In this document: positions 1 to 9,260 of the stretch, piece after piece
Layout of the letters: every line of letters begins with the position of its first letter
Numbering within the stretch: the stretch's first letter is position 1
From: Haplomitrium mnioides
Lineage: Eukaryota; Marchantiophyta; Haplomitriopsida; Calobryales
Reading direction: 5' to 3'
Length of the DNA stretch: 20,717 bases
NCBI GenBank assembly: GCA_049999725.1
Contig: JBNGIS010020670.1
Coordinates: 1-20,717, forward strand
Translations under genes and position numbers: made by a program
Notes under the pieces: generated by a model
The model's database searches: none
Told to the model about the DNA's origin: nothing
Seen by the model: only the letters and a program-made list of their open reading frames with translations

Positions 1-103
1 ACATAAACCACAAGTGGACTAGCCTAAGAAGAGCCTCATAACACCTCAATAGAAGATTTGGAGAGATCGTGTACAACTTTATTCAAGGAAACTACCTCTA
101 TAT

Positions 104-1600
104 GTGATTGGAGAAAAATCAATAAAAAGACAAGATGTAGTATTTTTGGGACTCATACGTGAGGTTGAAGGTGATAAAGAGTACTCCAAGCATAAAGTCC
201 CACATGAACTTCAAGGGGTTTTGAAAGAATTTCATGAGGTGTTTTTCCCAACGATTTACCTCCAGGTTTGCTACCTAAGTGATCTATTGATCATAAGATT
301 GAGGTTGTTCCAGGAAGTACTCTACCGTGCAAGGTACCGTATCGTTTGCCTCCTCATGAATTGGAAGAATGCAAAACTCAAATCATTAAACTATTGGAGA
401 AAGGATTTATTCAGCCAAGCATCTCTCCTTATGGTGCACCAGTGTTATTCGTGAAAAAGAAAGATGAGAGAGGATGTGTATCGGCTATCGAGCCCTCAAC
501 CAACAAACAGTGAAAAATAAATATCCATTACCAAGAATGGACAATTTATTTGATCAACTTCAAGGAGCAAACTACTTTACCAAGTTGGATTTGAGAAGTG
601 GATACAACCAAATCTGAATCGCAGAGGGTGACGTGTAGAAGACAGCATTTCAAAGTTGATATGGGCATTTTGAATATCTTGTTATGCTATTTGGATTAAC
701 TAATGCTCCTACAACTTTATAGGTATAATGAATGATATTTTTTTTATCTTTTCTTGATAAGTTTGTTATTGTTTTCTTGGATGACATGCTTATTTACAGC
801 AAAAATCTTCATGAGCATCAACAACACCTTTGAATAGTATTGAAGGTACTTCGAGACCACAAACTATATGTTAAGATGCCAAAATGTGAAATTGGCAAAA
901 GAGAGGTTGATTACTTGGGTCATCGGGTGAGTGCAGCAGGAATTCAGGTTATCGATGAGAAAGTGTATGCCATTCAAAAATAGGAAGCTCCTAGTGATCA
1001 AACACAACTACGAGGATTTTTCAGGCTAACTGCATTTTATCATCGATTTGTGAAAGGATTTTCACAAATAAGAGAACCATTGACCAATTTTCTTAAGAAA
1101 AATCATACATGGACGTGGGGAGCCGCAGAAGAATTGGCATTCCAAGCATTGAAGAAATCACTTCTTCATGCTTCTATTCTCAAACGGTATGACTCTAAAT
1201 GACCAATAAAACTTTCAGTTGATGCATCGGGAAAAGCTATAGGCGGGGTTTCGCAACAAGAATGGGAGGATAGTTGGCATCTTATTGCTTTCTTCTCCAG
1301 AAAGTTAAGTGATATAGAGCAAAATTATCATACCATGGAGCGGAAGGAGCTAGCGATCGTGTTGTCCACCAAGCATTGGAAGCATTATCTCGAAGACAAG
1401 GAGTTTATTGTTGAGATTGATCATAAACCTCTACTCTATCTCAAAATGCAAAAAGAGTTTTCCAAAAGGCAGATTCAATGGGCGGAGTGGCGACAACGCT
1501 TTTATATGAAGATGGTGTATGTGAAAGGAAAACGACAAATTGCAGATGCTTTGACCCACATGCCTCAACTCAACATCTTGTCAGAAGTTACCATACATCT
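104..1600 (+). pseudogene. gypsy reverse transcriptase and RNase H, broken
   Basis: This is the remnant of the RT and RNase H domains that copy the element's RNA into DNA. Visible RT landmarks are SPYGAPVLFVKKKD (about 424-465), [11 protein letters not shown] (486 on), [18 protein letters not shown], and the catalytic FLDD box with its two aspartates at 780-785. The thumb and connection follow (LGHRVS, then FYHRFVKGFS). RNase H shows LSVDASGKAIGG (about 1215), HTMERKELA (about 1330), DHKPL and ADALTHMP (about 1550), the last a variant of the usual ADALSR. In-frame stops lie at 615, 636, 657, 720, 831, 981 and 1200. Those at 615, 657 and 831 fall where an arginine (CGA) would be expected, which fits C-to-T decay. 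The 104-454 part is in another frame from the rest. Confidence 0.93.
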
Positions 1601-2540
1601 TACATTGTGGTCAAAAATGTTGGCTACAGTCAATGAAGATGACAAGATAATTACTGCACAACAAAAGAAGTTGGTAAAAGTGGTACGAGGTTTGATTTTC
1701 TTCCAAAATAAGGTATGGATCCCTAATAATATTACACTTTGCTCTGAAGTTTTGCATGAAGCACATGATTTTGCTATTGGTGGACATGTTGGAATTGAGA
1801 AGACATTATACAATCTTCAACATGTTTATTACTAGCTTAAGATGCACCAAGATGTGGAGGCATATGTTCAAAGTTGTTTGGCTTGTCAACAGAACAAATC
1901 TACCAATCTTAAACGTGGAGGCTTATTACAACCACTTCTTATCCCCAATCGACGATGGGAATATGTGAGTATGGACATTGTATGCAAGTTACCACGTACT
2001 TCTACAGGTTATGATGCTATTGTTGTTTTTGTAGACAAACTCAGTAAAATGATCCATATTTGTCAAACAACCAAGTTAGTGATAGCCCTTGAGTTAGCTC
2101 GCATTTATTTGGAAGCAAAGTACTCTAATCATGGTTTTTCTAAAGTCATTATTTCTGATCGCAAGACTCAATTCACTAGCATGTTTTGGCGTACAATATT
2201 TGGTCTATTAAAAACCAAATTGGCTATATCTACTACATATCACTCTGAATCTAATGGTCAAACTGAATGTGCCAATTGTACAATTGAAGATATGTTGCGA
2301 GCATTTACCTTGGAAGAACAAATGGAGTGGGATTGGCTACTATCTCTTGTAGATTTTTCTTACAATAACTCTATCAACAGTTCTACAAGAGCCACACCTT
2401 TCTTTTTTATGTACGGTGAGCATCCAACTACGATCTCTAGTCTTCATTCGACATCACCGCCCACATCCAAGAGTCTAGCTGCTGATGATTTTCTTCATCG
2501 TCTATACCACGGTATTTGACGAGTCAAGAAAAACCTTGTA
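1601..2540 (+). pseudogene. gypsy integrase, broken
   Basis: This is the remnant of the integrase that joins element DNA to the chromosome. The N-terminal zinc-binding HHCC region is readable: two histidines in LHEAHDFAIGGHVG, then CLAC (about 1870-1890). The catalytic core has its first aspartate in YVSMDIVCKLP (about 1972), the second in VIISDRKTQF (about 2158) and the glutamate in SNGQTECAN (about 2265), the D,D-35-E order of retroviral-type integrases. The frame continues from RNase H. It is cut by TAG at 1833-1835, where the family normally has tryptophan in its Y-W-P-M motif, and by TGA at 2517-2519. It is otherwise well preserved, better than the RT upstream. Confidence 0.93.
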
Positions 2541-3053
2541 GTGGCTCATAATCGACAAAAAAAATATGCGGATGCTCATCGTCGGGAGGTGACTTTTGCT
2601 GTAGGTGACCAAGTTTGGTTATCCACTTCCAATCGTCCTTTGCTTCATTCTTGCAAGCTCAGCGCTCGCTTTATTGGCCATTTTTCTATCTCTGCTCGTA
2701 TTGGTGACGTGGCCTATCAGTTGGTTTTACCCTCTCACATGAAGATTCATCTAGTCTTTCATGTCTCTTTATTACGGGCTTTTGTTCCTCGTTCTTCCTC
2801 TTTTACAAGTACCCAAGAACCCTCTCCACCACCTGAACTTATTGATGGTCATGAAGAGTTTGAGGTGGAATAACTCTTGAAGAAATGTACACGGCGTCGT
2901 GGTCGTTGTGAGATTGTTGAATATTTAGTTCGTTGGAAAAGTTACCCACTTTATGAAGCTACTTGGGAGCCTTTGGAGAATTTGGCTAGCGCATCTGCGC
3001 TTGTTCAATCTTTTGAGACCTCTCTTACTTGCAATGAGGACATTGCCTCTTAA
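2541..3053 (+). pseudogene. gypsy integrase C-terminus with chromodomain
   Basis: This is the tail of pol, in the same frame as the integrase core. It begins with the basic stretch NRQKKYADAHRRE and the GDQVWLST motif of the integrase C-terminal domain, followed by LPSHMKIHLVFHVSLLR. The chromodomain comes last: EEFEVE, a stop (2871-2873), then YLVRWKSYP and EATWEPLENL (about 2925-2985). Chromodomains of this class are known to bind histone marks and steer insertion toward heterochromatin. The aromatic positions Y, W and W can be seen. The natural end is probably TAA at 3051-3053, which overlaps the polypurine tract. Confidence 0.88.
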
Positions 3054-3065
3054 AAGGGGGGAGGA
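3052..3065 (+). other. polypurine tract of the gypsy element
   Basis: A run of 14 purines (AAAAGGGGGGAGGA) lies one base before the 3' LTR and overlaps the pol stop codon. Such tracts prime plus-strand DNA synthesis in LTR retrotransposons. Confidence 0.88.
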
Positions 3066-3178
3066 TTGTAACGATCACTAACTTTAGTAAGCAACAACTA
3101 AAAGATAACGACAACTATGTCTAGAAAACCATTACTAAGTTAGAGTATCAAAAAGTGAGTGTTATTATAGAGAAAGTG

Positions 3179-3356
3179 ACATGTGGCAAGAGGAGAGAAA
3201 GTCAACAAATTAAAGTTAAAGAAAAGGCACTTTAGAAGAGAATAAGGACACGTGGCAAGCAGAGGATTAAAGCAAATAGAAGGTTCTAAGATAAGAACAT
3301 GTGGCAAAAGAAGAACTAAAGAGAAATGGAAGGTTCTAAAGATAAGGACACGTGGT
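3179..3356 (+). repeat. four degenerate repeats with G-box-like cores in the LTR U3
   Basis: The motif ACAYGTGGY occurs at 3179-3187, 3248-3256, 3297-3305 and 3348-3356. The last two units also share the longer context AAGGTTCTAA...GATAAG around them, so this is a decayed tandem repeat of about 50 bp rather than chance. The two copies reading CACGTGG match the plant G-box/ABRE core; the other two have CATGTGG. Confidence 0.7.
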
Positions 3357-3485
3357 AGAAGGAGAATAAAAGTAAAGGGTGGTCCAATCAATGAGAGAGG
3401 AAAAAATGGTGGTCCAATTAGAGGAGGATAGAAAATGAACCAATGGGGTTTCGCCACATATGTAAGCAAAGTGTTTTTCACTTAG

Positions 3486-3493
3486 TATATAAA
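3486..3493 (+). promoter_or_regulatory. TATA box of the gypsy LTR
   Basis: TATATAAA lies in the last quarter of the LTR, downstream of the CCAAT boxes. Transcription would start near 3515-3525. Position and sequence fit a plant LTR promoter; activity cannot be judged. Confidence 0.6.
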
Positions 3494-3616
3494 GAAGGGA
3501 GAGGGCCTTGTTAGGCATCTCTTACCTTGTGGGTTCTTGAAGTTCTTTATGCGCTACTCTTGTATGTGTTGTGCTTGTGCTAATTTTGGTGTGCAGTGTA
3601 TGTGTGTAGTGTTACA

Positions 3617-3867
3617 TCAGACCCCAACACTTGTTTACTACCCTTCCACTTTTATGCTTAATTGCTATAAAGCTAGAGAGTGAAAATCAAGGCAACAAAA
3701 TGATGTTGTTGTCCTTTTTAGTGATAGAGTTTTAAGAGACAAAGACGAGAACTTACTGTCTTTTGTTGATGGACTCAACATGGCATACTACCAAGTCCAC
3801 GTGGAGGCAAATACTCATCACTTGAAGGGATTTGTGAAACATAGACGTTTCACTTTGGAAATTGCAA
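3617..3867. other. spacer between gypsy LTR and methyltransferase-like unit
   Basis: No known family was recognised. One + strand frame stays open for 81 codons (3684-3926) and includes LRDKDENLLSFVDGLNMAYY, which has protein-like composition. It runs into the methyltransferase-like unit in a frame different from that gene's. It could be an upstream exon of the same gene or chance. Confidence 0.35.
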
Positions 3868-4800
3868 TATTCCTTATAATTACAACCTTAAAGATTACAA
3901 GCACAACAATTGTAAGCCCTTTTCTATAGATGATATTTTTGATATGGTTTCCTTTTTTGCGGCAATCATGACTTCAAATTTTTGGTCTTTTGTAATAATG
4001 CATTCTTCAAAAAAAATTTGGCATTGTCGAGGATGCTCTTGTGGAGATTTGTTGTGCTATCAACCATGACATTGGGTAAGTTTCTTTTTGATTTTTTAGT
4101 TTACCTTGTTTAGTTTCCTATACTATATTTCAAGTATCTGATTTGTTTTTTTCTTACTACAAGGACAAAAGCAACATTCATCATTCCAGTGGTCCAAAAA
4201 TTGCTCATGCCTATGAGTATTGGACTGTGGGCTACTCGACAAAGGAGGGAAAGAGGAGCATGAGGCTCTTCAACTTGCAACTTGCTGATGCAAGTGGTCA
4301 TCCTTGACAAATTATGCACAGTGTGTTTAGTTGCTTTGTTATGTCGTCTAAACTAAAACATCCAAAAGATGATGCTCCCATGAATGTTTATCAAAGGCCC
4401 TAAGCTCTTTATAAATTTTTATTGACCATTTATCAATAGAGCAAGATTGGATCTTAGATCTTTTCTTTGGGTTCGACAGATGCCTTGTATGTACTTTGAA
4501 GTTGATGCAAAATTGCATCGATGTGGAATATGATAGATGTCAGTCTATCTACATTCCTCAAAGAGTTTTGACAATGGCTTCTTTGCCATTTGACGTGACC
4601 AAATCGCAAATAGTGTATGTGTACCACAAGTTACCTATTCCTCTTACTACTGCATGTGCTACTGATGATTCAGTTGCCATCTCTGGGACTGGAAAGTCTC
4701 GGTAGGAATTGTAGCGGCTGCAGATGTTGAAGCTTCTTAGCGAGTTGATTTAGATAAGACAAGTCCTCTTGAAGAGGATTGAGCTGTAGCATTAGAGTGA
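3868..4800 (+). pseudogene. beta-class DNA methyltransferase-like gene, copy A, decayed
   Basis: This is a broken gene whose product resembles the C-terminal half of an N6-adenine/N4-cytosine type methyltransferase. Exon 1 reads DDIFDMVSFFAAIM and, after a frameshift in an A run near 4010, IVEDALVEICCAINHDIG. Exon 2 follows an 88-bp GT-AG intron and gives AYEYWTVGYSTKEGKRSM, LKHPKDDAP, then VYQRP followed by a stop, and DWILDLFFGFDRC, with CIDVEYDRCQS after it. The order 'KP...LDLFxGxGT...A...CIxVE' is the motif X/motif I arrangement of this class, but here the glycine-rich loop is damaged. Stops lie at 4305-4307 (TGA for TGG) and 4401-4403 (TAA for CAA), where copy B has the sense codon. A 1-base deletion follows near 4415. 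The catalytic DPPY-type motif should lie upstream and was not found. The end is set by TGA at 4798-4800, matching copy B. Confidence 0.6.
4076..4163 (+). other. intron of methyltransferase-like copy A
   Basis: It begins GTAAGT and ends in TACTACAAG after a T-rich stretch. The aligned copy B has the same donor and an acceptor at the same place, so both genes carry this intron. That argues for duplication at the DNA level, not through an RNA copy. Confidence 0.65.
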
Positions 4801-4816
4801 TGTAATTTTTGTACAC

Positions 4817-4822
4817 AATAAA
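4817..4822 (+). terminator. candidate polyadenylation signal, copy A
   Basis: AATAAA lies 17 bases after the predicted stop codon and is conserved in copy B. Confidence 0.5.
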
Positions 4823-5387
4823 GTATTTTCTTCACAAAATTTTATTTGCTGAAGTTTCAATCTTATTGCATTCCAAATCCAATTTAAGTCTTTTCATAAC
4901 AATTCAATTTTCTGCGCAAAATGGTTTTTGAACAAAACGTATTGGTTTTCATAAAAATTAGCAATGAAGTCTATGCTAGCATGGAAGCTCACTTTCTTTT
5001 TTTCATTTTTTTTTCCTTCTTACATGAGCTTCTATATTCCTTGCTTCCAATTGCTTAGTAGTCCGTGCTCGCTTCAGTTCTCCATGCGTGCATGGGCTTT
5101 AGTTGTTTAAGCTCAAGTTAGTTGTAGTTGTTCGTGCACGTATGGATCTTTCAAACAAAGTGTGTCTACATTTGGGCCTCAGTTGTCCATGCAGGCATAG
5201 GCTTCAGTAGTCTTTTCACAATTTTGCTTCAACAATCCTCTTGCGCCAACACTATAGGGTTATAGTTCAAAACGTTTTTGATAAAATTTGAATGTTTTTT
5301 ATCAAATTTTCAAATTATTTATATCTTTGTTAATTTTGAAAATATTTAACAACAAATTTTGTTGAAATGCTCATAAGAAGATTTGTT

Positions 5388-5392
5388 TTTAA
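5388..5392. repeat. target-site duplication, left copy (TTTAA)
   Basis: TTTAA stands directly before the left LTR and is repeated directly after the right LTR at 15463-15467. The uninterrupted homologous site in unit B (17204-17208) has it once. Confidence 0.92.
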
Positions 5393-5687
5393 TGTTGTGT
5401 TATAATGTATAACAAACATATAAGTGCTCATTCCATTAGCTCACACAACAAATGAATACGGTGAATCTCTTCTTCTCACTCTCAAGCTCTCTTCCTCCTC
5501 TTCTCTTCTCAATCATAATAGTCATCATAATACAAGTTACAATGTCTTAATCAATATAAGGATTAAGTTATCCTTGACCTAGGTTAGGGTTAACCTAACA
5601 TAATACTAATCATGTTTTAGAACTCTAATACTAAGTTATGATATATCCTCTTATACTTCTATGTATGTTGCTAAAAGTACTCTAACA
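5393..5687 (-). repeat. copia 3' LTR (left)
   Basis: It is 295 bp, begins TGTT and ends AACA in + orientation, and aligns without gaps to 15168-15462. The left edge is fixed by the TTTAA duplication and the right edge by the adjoining polypurine tract. Confidence 0.95.
5583..5599. repeat. near-perfect palindrome in the copia LTR
   Basis: GTTAGGGTTAACCTAAC is a perfect 16-bp palindrome apart from one extra G. It is identical in the other LTR at 15358-15374. It includes a telomere-like TTAGGG. Confidence 0.7.
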
Positions 5688-5699
5688 CTCCTCCTTGGT
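5688..5699 (-). other. polypurine tract of the copia element
   Basis: Read on the - strand, AACCAAGGAGGAG directly precedes the LTR start TGTTAGAG. Its place and purine content fit the plus-strand primer. Confidence 0.8.
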
Positions 5700-6076
5700 T
5701 ACAAGATGGGAATGTTGTAAACAATCGTAACATATAGAAAAGCATGAAATGAAGATAAGAGGCTGCAACTCCCGCAATATAATCCATATAAGATGAAAAA
5801 TGATGTTGCCTTATTAAAACCCTCTCATACTCCTTCGAGGGAAAGAGTACAACCACCGTGATCAATGGATAAAAGAGATGAAAAATAATGAAAGATAGCA
5901 ATATAAAAGATAAAGCATATGGCTATAGGCCAATAAAAATCGCAGAAGAGCAGAATATCAGGAGACATAATAATGTTGATCATATGGAAAACATAAGAAT
6001 AATACGCCACCAGTAAAAAGATATACTCGTCGAATCAATATAAAAGATAAAGATGATAAAAAAATAAAGAGATATA
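5700..6076 (-). other. 3' untranslated part of copia
   Basis: This sequence lies between the RNase H domain and the polypurine tract. It contains no recognisable domain; its open frames are short and hydrophobic because the DNA is AT-rich. Confidence 0.6.
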
Positions 6077-6480
6077 TCATAGAAAACTGGATAATCGACA
6101 AAGTCTAATAGGATCGCAATATCGTCGATGCAGCATCGGTGGTAAAGCCTTAGTAAGAAAATCAGCAATGTTGTCTTTCCCGGCAATCAACTGCACAAAT
6201 ATAGTGTCGTCCTGCTGCTCATGCATAAAGAAAAATTTCGGTGCGATGTGCTTGATACGATCGCCACAGATAAAACCCTGCGAAATCTGTTGTACACAAG
6301 CCAAATTATCCTCATAGAGGACAGTAGGGTCAGATAAACAAGGAAGACCACAAGACACATATACATGATCCATCATCCTACGTAAGTAAATGCATTCCCG
6401 ACTCGCTTCATACAGAGCAATAATCTCTGCATGATTAGGAAGATGTGCAGGTCAAAGTCTGCTTAGTACTCTTCCAAGAT
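6077..6480 (-). pseudogene. copia RNase H domain, broken
   Basis: This is the C-terminal pol domain that degrades RNA in the RNA:DNA hybrid. Readable parts in sense order are HAEIIALYEASRECIYLRRM (about 6380-6440), YEDNLACVQQISQGFI (about 6280-6325), RIKHIAPKFFF and GKDNIADFLTKALP (about 6140-6185), the standard copia RNase H series with its E, D and D positions. A frameshift near 6435 separates it from the RT frame upstream, and further coding beyond 6077 ends in a stop. Confidence 0.9.
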
Positions 6481-7800
6481 ATGGTTGTAGAGCCATAGAG
6501 GAATACATATCTTGTTTGGGATTTAACATTGTCAGGATCCAAAAGGTATCCTGCATCTGCATAATCGGTTAGGATTTGATCAGTATGTCTTGGGAAATAT
6601 AGTCCCATGTCAATGGTGCCTTGTAAATATCTGAAAACTCTCTTGATTCCATTCCAATGCCTAATGGTAGGTTGTGAACTATGCATGGCAAGCAAGTTCA
6701 CGGCAAAGGAAATATCAAGACGAGTTTGATTTGCCAAATACATAAGAGCTCCTATAGCGGAGAGATATGGAGTCTCATATCCAAGGATAGGCTCAATGTC
6801 ATTCTGTTTACGGAATAAATCTTTATCTCTATCCAACAATCGAATCTCCATAGAAGATGTCAATGGATGAGATTTGTCCATATTGAATTGTTTTAGGACT
6901 TTCTTCGTATAAGTACTCTGATGGATCAAAATTCCTTTGTCAAGGTACTCAAACTGAAGTCCTAAGCAATAGGCTGTCCTACCAATATCCCTCACATCAA
7001 AAATCTTCTTGAGCATAGAAATAGTCTGCTCAAGAAGAGGTTGGTGTCGAAATAAGTTTATATCATCAATATAGAGAGCGACAACAACAAATTGTTTGTT
7101 GACATTCTTGATGAATAAACTAGGTGCAATGTCATCATAGTGGAAACCCATAGCTATCATCTCCTCTTTAAATCTGTGATACCAAATATGACCGCTTTGC
7201 TTAAGTCCATAAATGGATCTCATGATCTGGACAACATATCCATCCTTGGCTAGAGGCATGGATTGATGCATAGGAGGGACCATAGGTCCAATCTTCCTAT
7301 TCTGCATCTCATGGACTACAGGTCCAAGCCCAGTACTCCCCCTCTTTGGCTATAAAATGGTCGTAGGTAAAGAGGTAGATGGTTTCCCCTTGGAGACATT
7401 CTCCCTCTAAATATGATAGATATTTCTAGCAATAAGCTCTAAGAGAGCCTTCATATAGATCTAGGTATCAAGAAGCCCGTACAGGTATGTTGTCACCACA
7501 TCTAACTGATGTGCCATGAGCTCATGTCCTAGAGAAAAGCCAACTAGGAACCGGTACGTGATAGCATCCATGACCGGGGCATAAGTGAGATCATAGTCTC
7601 TCCGAATAATCTTTGTATAGCCCTTGGCTACAAGGCGTGCCTTACATCAGACAACTTCGCCTTTCTCATTTTGCTTCTTCACGAATATCCACCTATATTT
7701 GATTAAATTGGCGTCAGAGGGTACATAGACTAAAGGTCCAAACACCTTCCTGTGAATCATTGAATCCAATTCGGAATTCATCGCCTTTTCCCATTCAATC
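6435..7800 (-). pseudogene. copia reverse transcriptase (RVT_2), broken
   Basis: The RT domain begins with NSELDSMIHRKVFGP and KARLVAKGYTKIIRRDYDLT (about 7580-7640), then MDAITYRFLVGF and LDVVTTYLYGLLDT followed by a stop (about 7465-7510). After a decayed stretch around 7310-7400, one frame is open from 7307 to 6435 (290 codons). It contains SIYGLKQSGHIWYHRF, the catalytic LYIDDI box (about 7060-7080, YxDD form), TYTKKVLKQFNM, YLSAIGALMYLANQTR, and the end ADAGYLLDP and ISWKSTKQTL, which leads into RNase H. Loss of the upstream frame and the shift at the 3' end make it non-functional. It is the best preserved part of the element. Confidence 0.94.
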
Positions 7801-8480
7801 TAATTGGGGCTATCTTTTGCTTCTTTGACAGACCTTGAATCGAGTGGTATATCAGATATAGTTTGTGAAATCATGAAAGTAAAATGTTCATCTATATTCA
7901 CACTTTCTCTTTGCCATAAAATCTCAGTATCCATATAGTGGATCGAGATCTCTTTATTATCTGGGATCTCTAAAAGAGATAAAGCTGGCTGAGATGGTGG
8001 TGTATAGGATGTAGATGGTAGTAAAGTTCCACCATTAGAGAAGTTAGTTCTCTTTGTCGTATTACGTTGCCTTGGCTGAGAGTCCTTAGACCTAAAAGCC
8101 GTCCTCTCTTTTGCCTTGGTAATTGATCTCTCGCTGTTGTAGTAATGTCTTGAATTCTTGCAGGTATATTTACAGTAGGAATATGTGATCGTGTTACCTG
8201 TGTGATCTCATTAAATGAGTCAAGAAACTGTTCGACAGTCTTAGTTAAGTGAAGAAGTCTATTGACTTCGTCCTCACCTTGCCTTGTTCTTTGATCCATC
8301 CATAAAGTGGATACCTTCTCCCATTCCAATATTTTTGGTATTGAAGAATTTTTATCTTCAAATAAAGATGGGAATATATCCTCATAGAAATGGCAATCAA
8401 CGAATCTGGCTTGAAATACATCCGCCATGGATGGTTCTAGATATCGTATAATCAACGGGGATTCATAGCCCATTTATATG
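7801..8480 (-). pseudogene. copia integrase-RT linker, broken
   Basis: This is the poorly conserved stretch between the integrase and RT domains. In sense order it shows ARFVDCHFYEDIFPSLFEDK (about 8360-8425), then a long low-complexity part with VTRSHIPTVNIPARI (about 8160-8205). Both pieces are typical of the linker in this plant copia lineage. Frames switch and stops are frequent toward 7900. Confidence 0.75.
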
Positions 8481-9260
8481 CCCTTCTGTCGTTGAGAACC
8501 CATCTAAGTCCTTTTTGGTCTCAAAATTGGAACAAGGACTTGGCAACCAAAATTCGGAGATGAGAGAGATCGGGTATAGCCCTATAGGCAAGTTGGTGAG
8601 GCGATAACGCATTAAAGGCTGAAGGCCTATACTTCAATAAAGAAGCAACATGTAGTATAGTGTGACTCCATGCAGAAACCGGTAACTTGGTTTGCATTAA
8701 CATGGGTCTAGCTATCAACTGTATGCTTCTAATTACTGTTTCGGCTATGCCATTTTGAAAATGGACGTGAGCCATAGAGTAATGGGTATCAATACCTACA
8801 ATCATACAAAAATCGTCAAAATTCTTAGACGTAAACTCTCCTGCATTGTCAACCCTTAGGACTCTTACTGGATTTTCTAGAAATTGAGCTTTCAATTTCA
8901 GAATGTAACGAAACTTGAGACCATTTCGATGACGCACAGATTATGACCAAGAAGTACCTAAAGGGTCCACTTGGTGGGTGATAGGACCACACACATCTGC
9001 ATGTAAACGCTCAAGGAACTTAGGAATATCCATTATAGTTTTGGATGTAGCTGGTTATAGGACGAGCTTGCCTTGAGAGCATTGGATGCAATTTGTATTG
9101 AGTATATGAGGTCTAACACTAGGAGGTATGGATCGTGACACTTTTAGAATTTTTTAAAACATGCTTGTGCCAGGATGTCCAAAGCATTTATGCCATAGTA
9201 TGTCTTGGTCAATATGTTTTGCTCCCTTGGTCTTCTCCGCTTGTGTCTTTGGAAATTGCA
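8481..9260 (-). pseudogene. copia integrase with GAG-pre-integrase domain, broken
   Basis: In sense order, ILWHKCFGHPGTSMF (about 9155-9200) and CIQCSQGKLVL (about 9060-9100) form the zinc-binding pre-integrase motif. LHADVCGPI (about 8985-9015) carries the first catalytic aspartate, RVDNAGEFTSKNFDDFC (about 8800-8850) the second, and NGIAETVIRSIQLIARPML the glutamate (about 8705-8765). The usual 35-40 residues between the first aspartate and the basic region are shortened near 8930-8975, an internal deletion. Frameshifts lie near 8938 and 9154. Confidence 0.92.

Larger units (their letters stand above)
1..3616 (+). mobile_element. Ty3/gypsy chromovirus, 3' part, decayed
   Basis: This is the 3' part of an LTR retrotransposon; its 5' LTR, gag and protease lie left of the window. 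The domain order RT, RNase H, integrase, chromodomain is that of Ty3/gypsy chromoviruses. It ends with a polypurine tract and a 3' LTR. From about position 486 to the stop at 3051-3053 the pol sequence follows essentially one frame, interrupted by about ten stops and a local frameshift near 723-760. The first 480 bases need at least two more frameshifts. The element cannot encode a working polyprotein. Without the 5' LTR, its age and target-site duplication cannot be judged; the five bases after the LTR are TCAGA. Confidence 0.93.
3067..3616 (+). repeat. 3' LTR of the gypsy element (550 bp)
   Basis: It starts with TGTAAC directly after the polypurine tract and ends with GTTACA, a perfect 6-bp terminal inverted repeat of the TG...CA kind. 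The U3 part is purine-rich and holds a set of short repeats with ACACGTGG-type cores, then three CCAAT boxes (about 3383, 3413 and 3438) and a TATA box at 3486-3493. The 3' boundary rests on the inverted repeat only, because the 5' LTR is not in the window. Confidence 0.8.
4801..5392 (+). repeat. 3' part of tandem unit A (non-coding)
   Basis: This stretch aligns with 16547-17208 of unit B, so it belongs to the duplicated unit. It has no open frame of note. It holds short imperfect repeats of the form CATGCGTGCATGGGCTTYAG (about 5082-5110 and 5190-5215). Relative to it, unit B has about 70 extra bases near 17105-17172. Confidence 0.75.

Noticed and set aside
1565-1813. - strand frame antisense to the gypsy integrase
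   Set aside because: It is a shadow of the integrase and RNase H coding sequence on the other strand.
3868-4800. Methyltransferase-like gene as an MT-A70 (RNA m6A) family member
   Set aside because: The glycine-rich LDLCSxSGT after the KP motif fits N6/N4 DNA methyltransferases, not MT-A70, which ends differently and uses DPPW.
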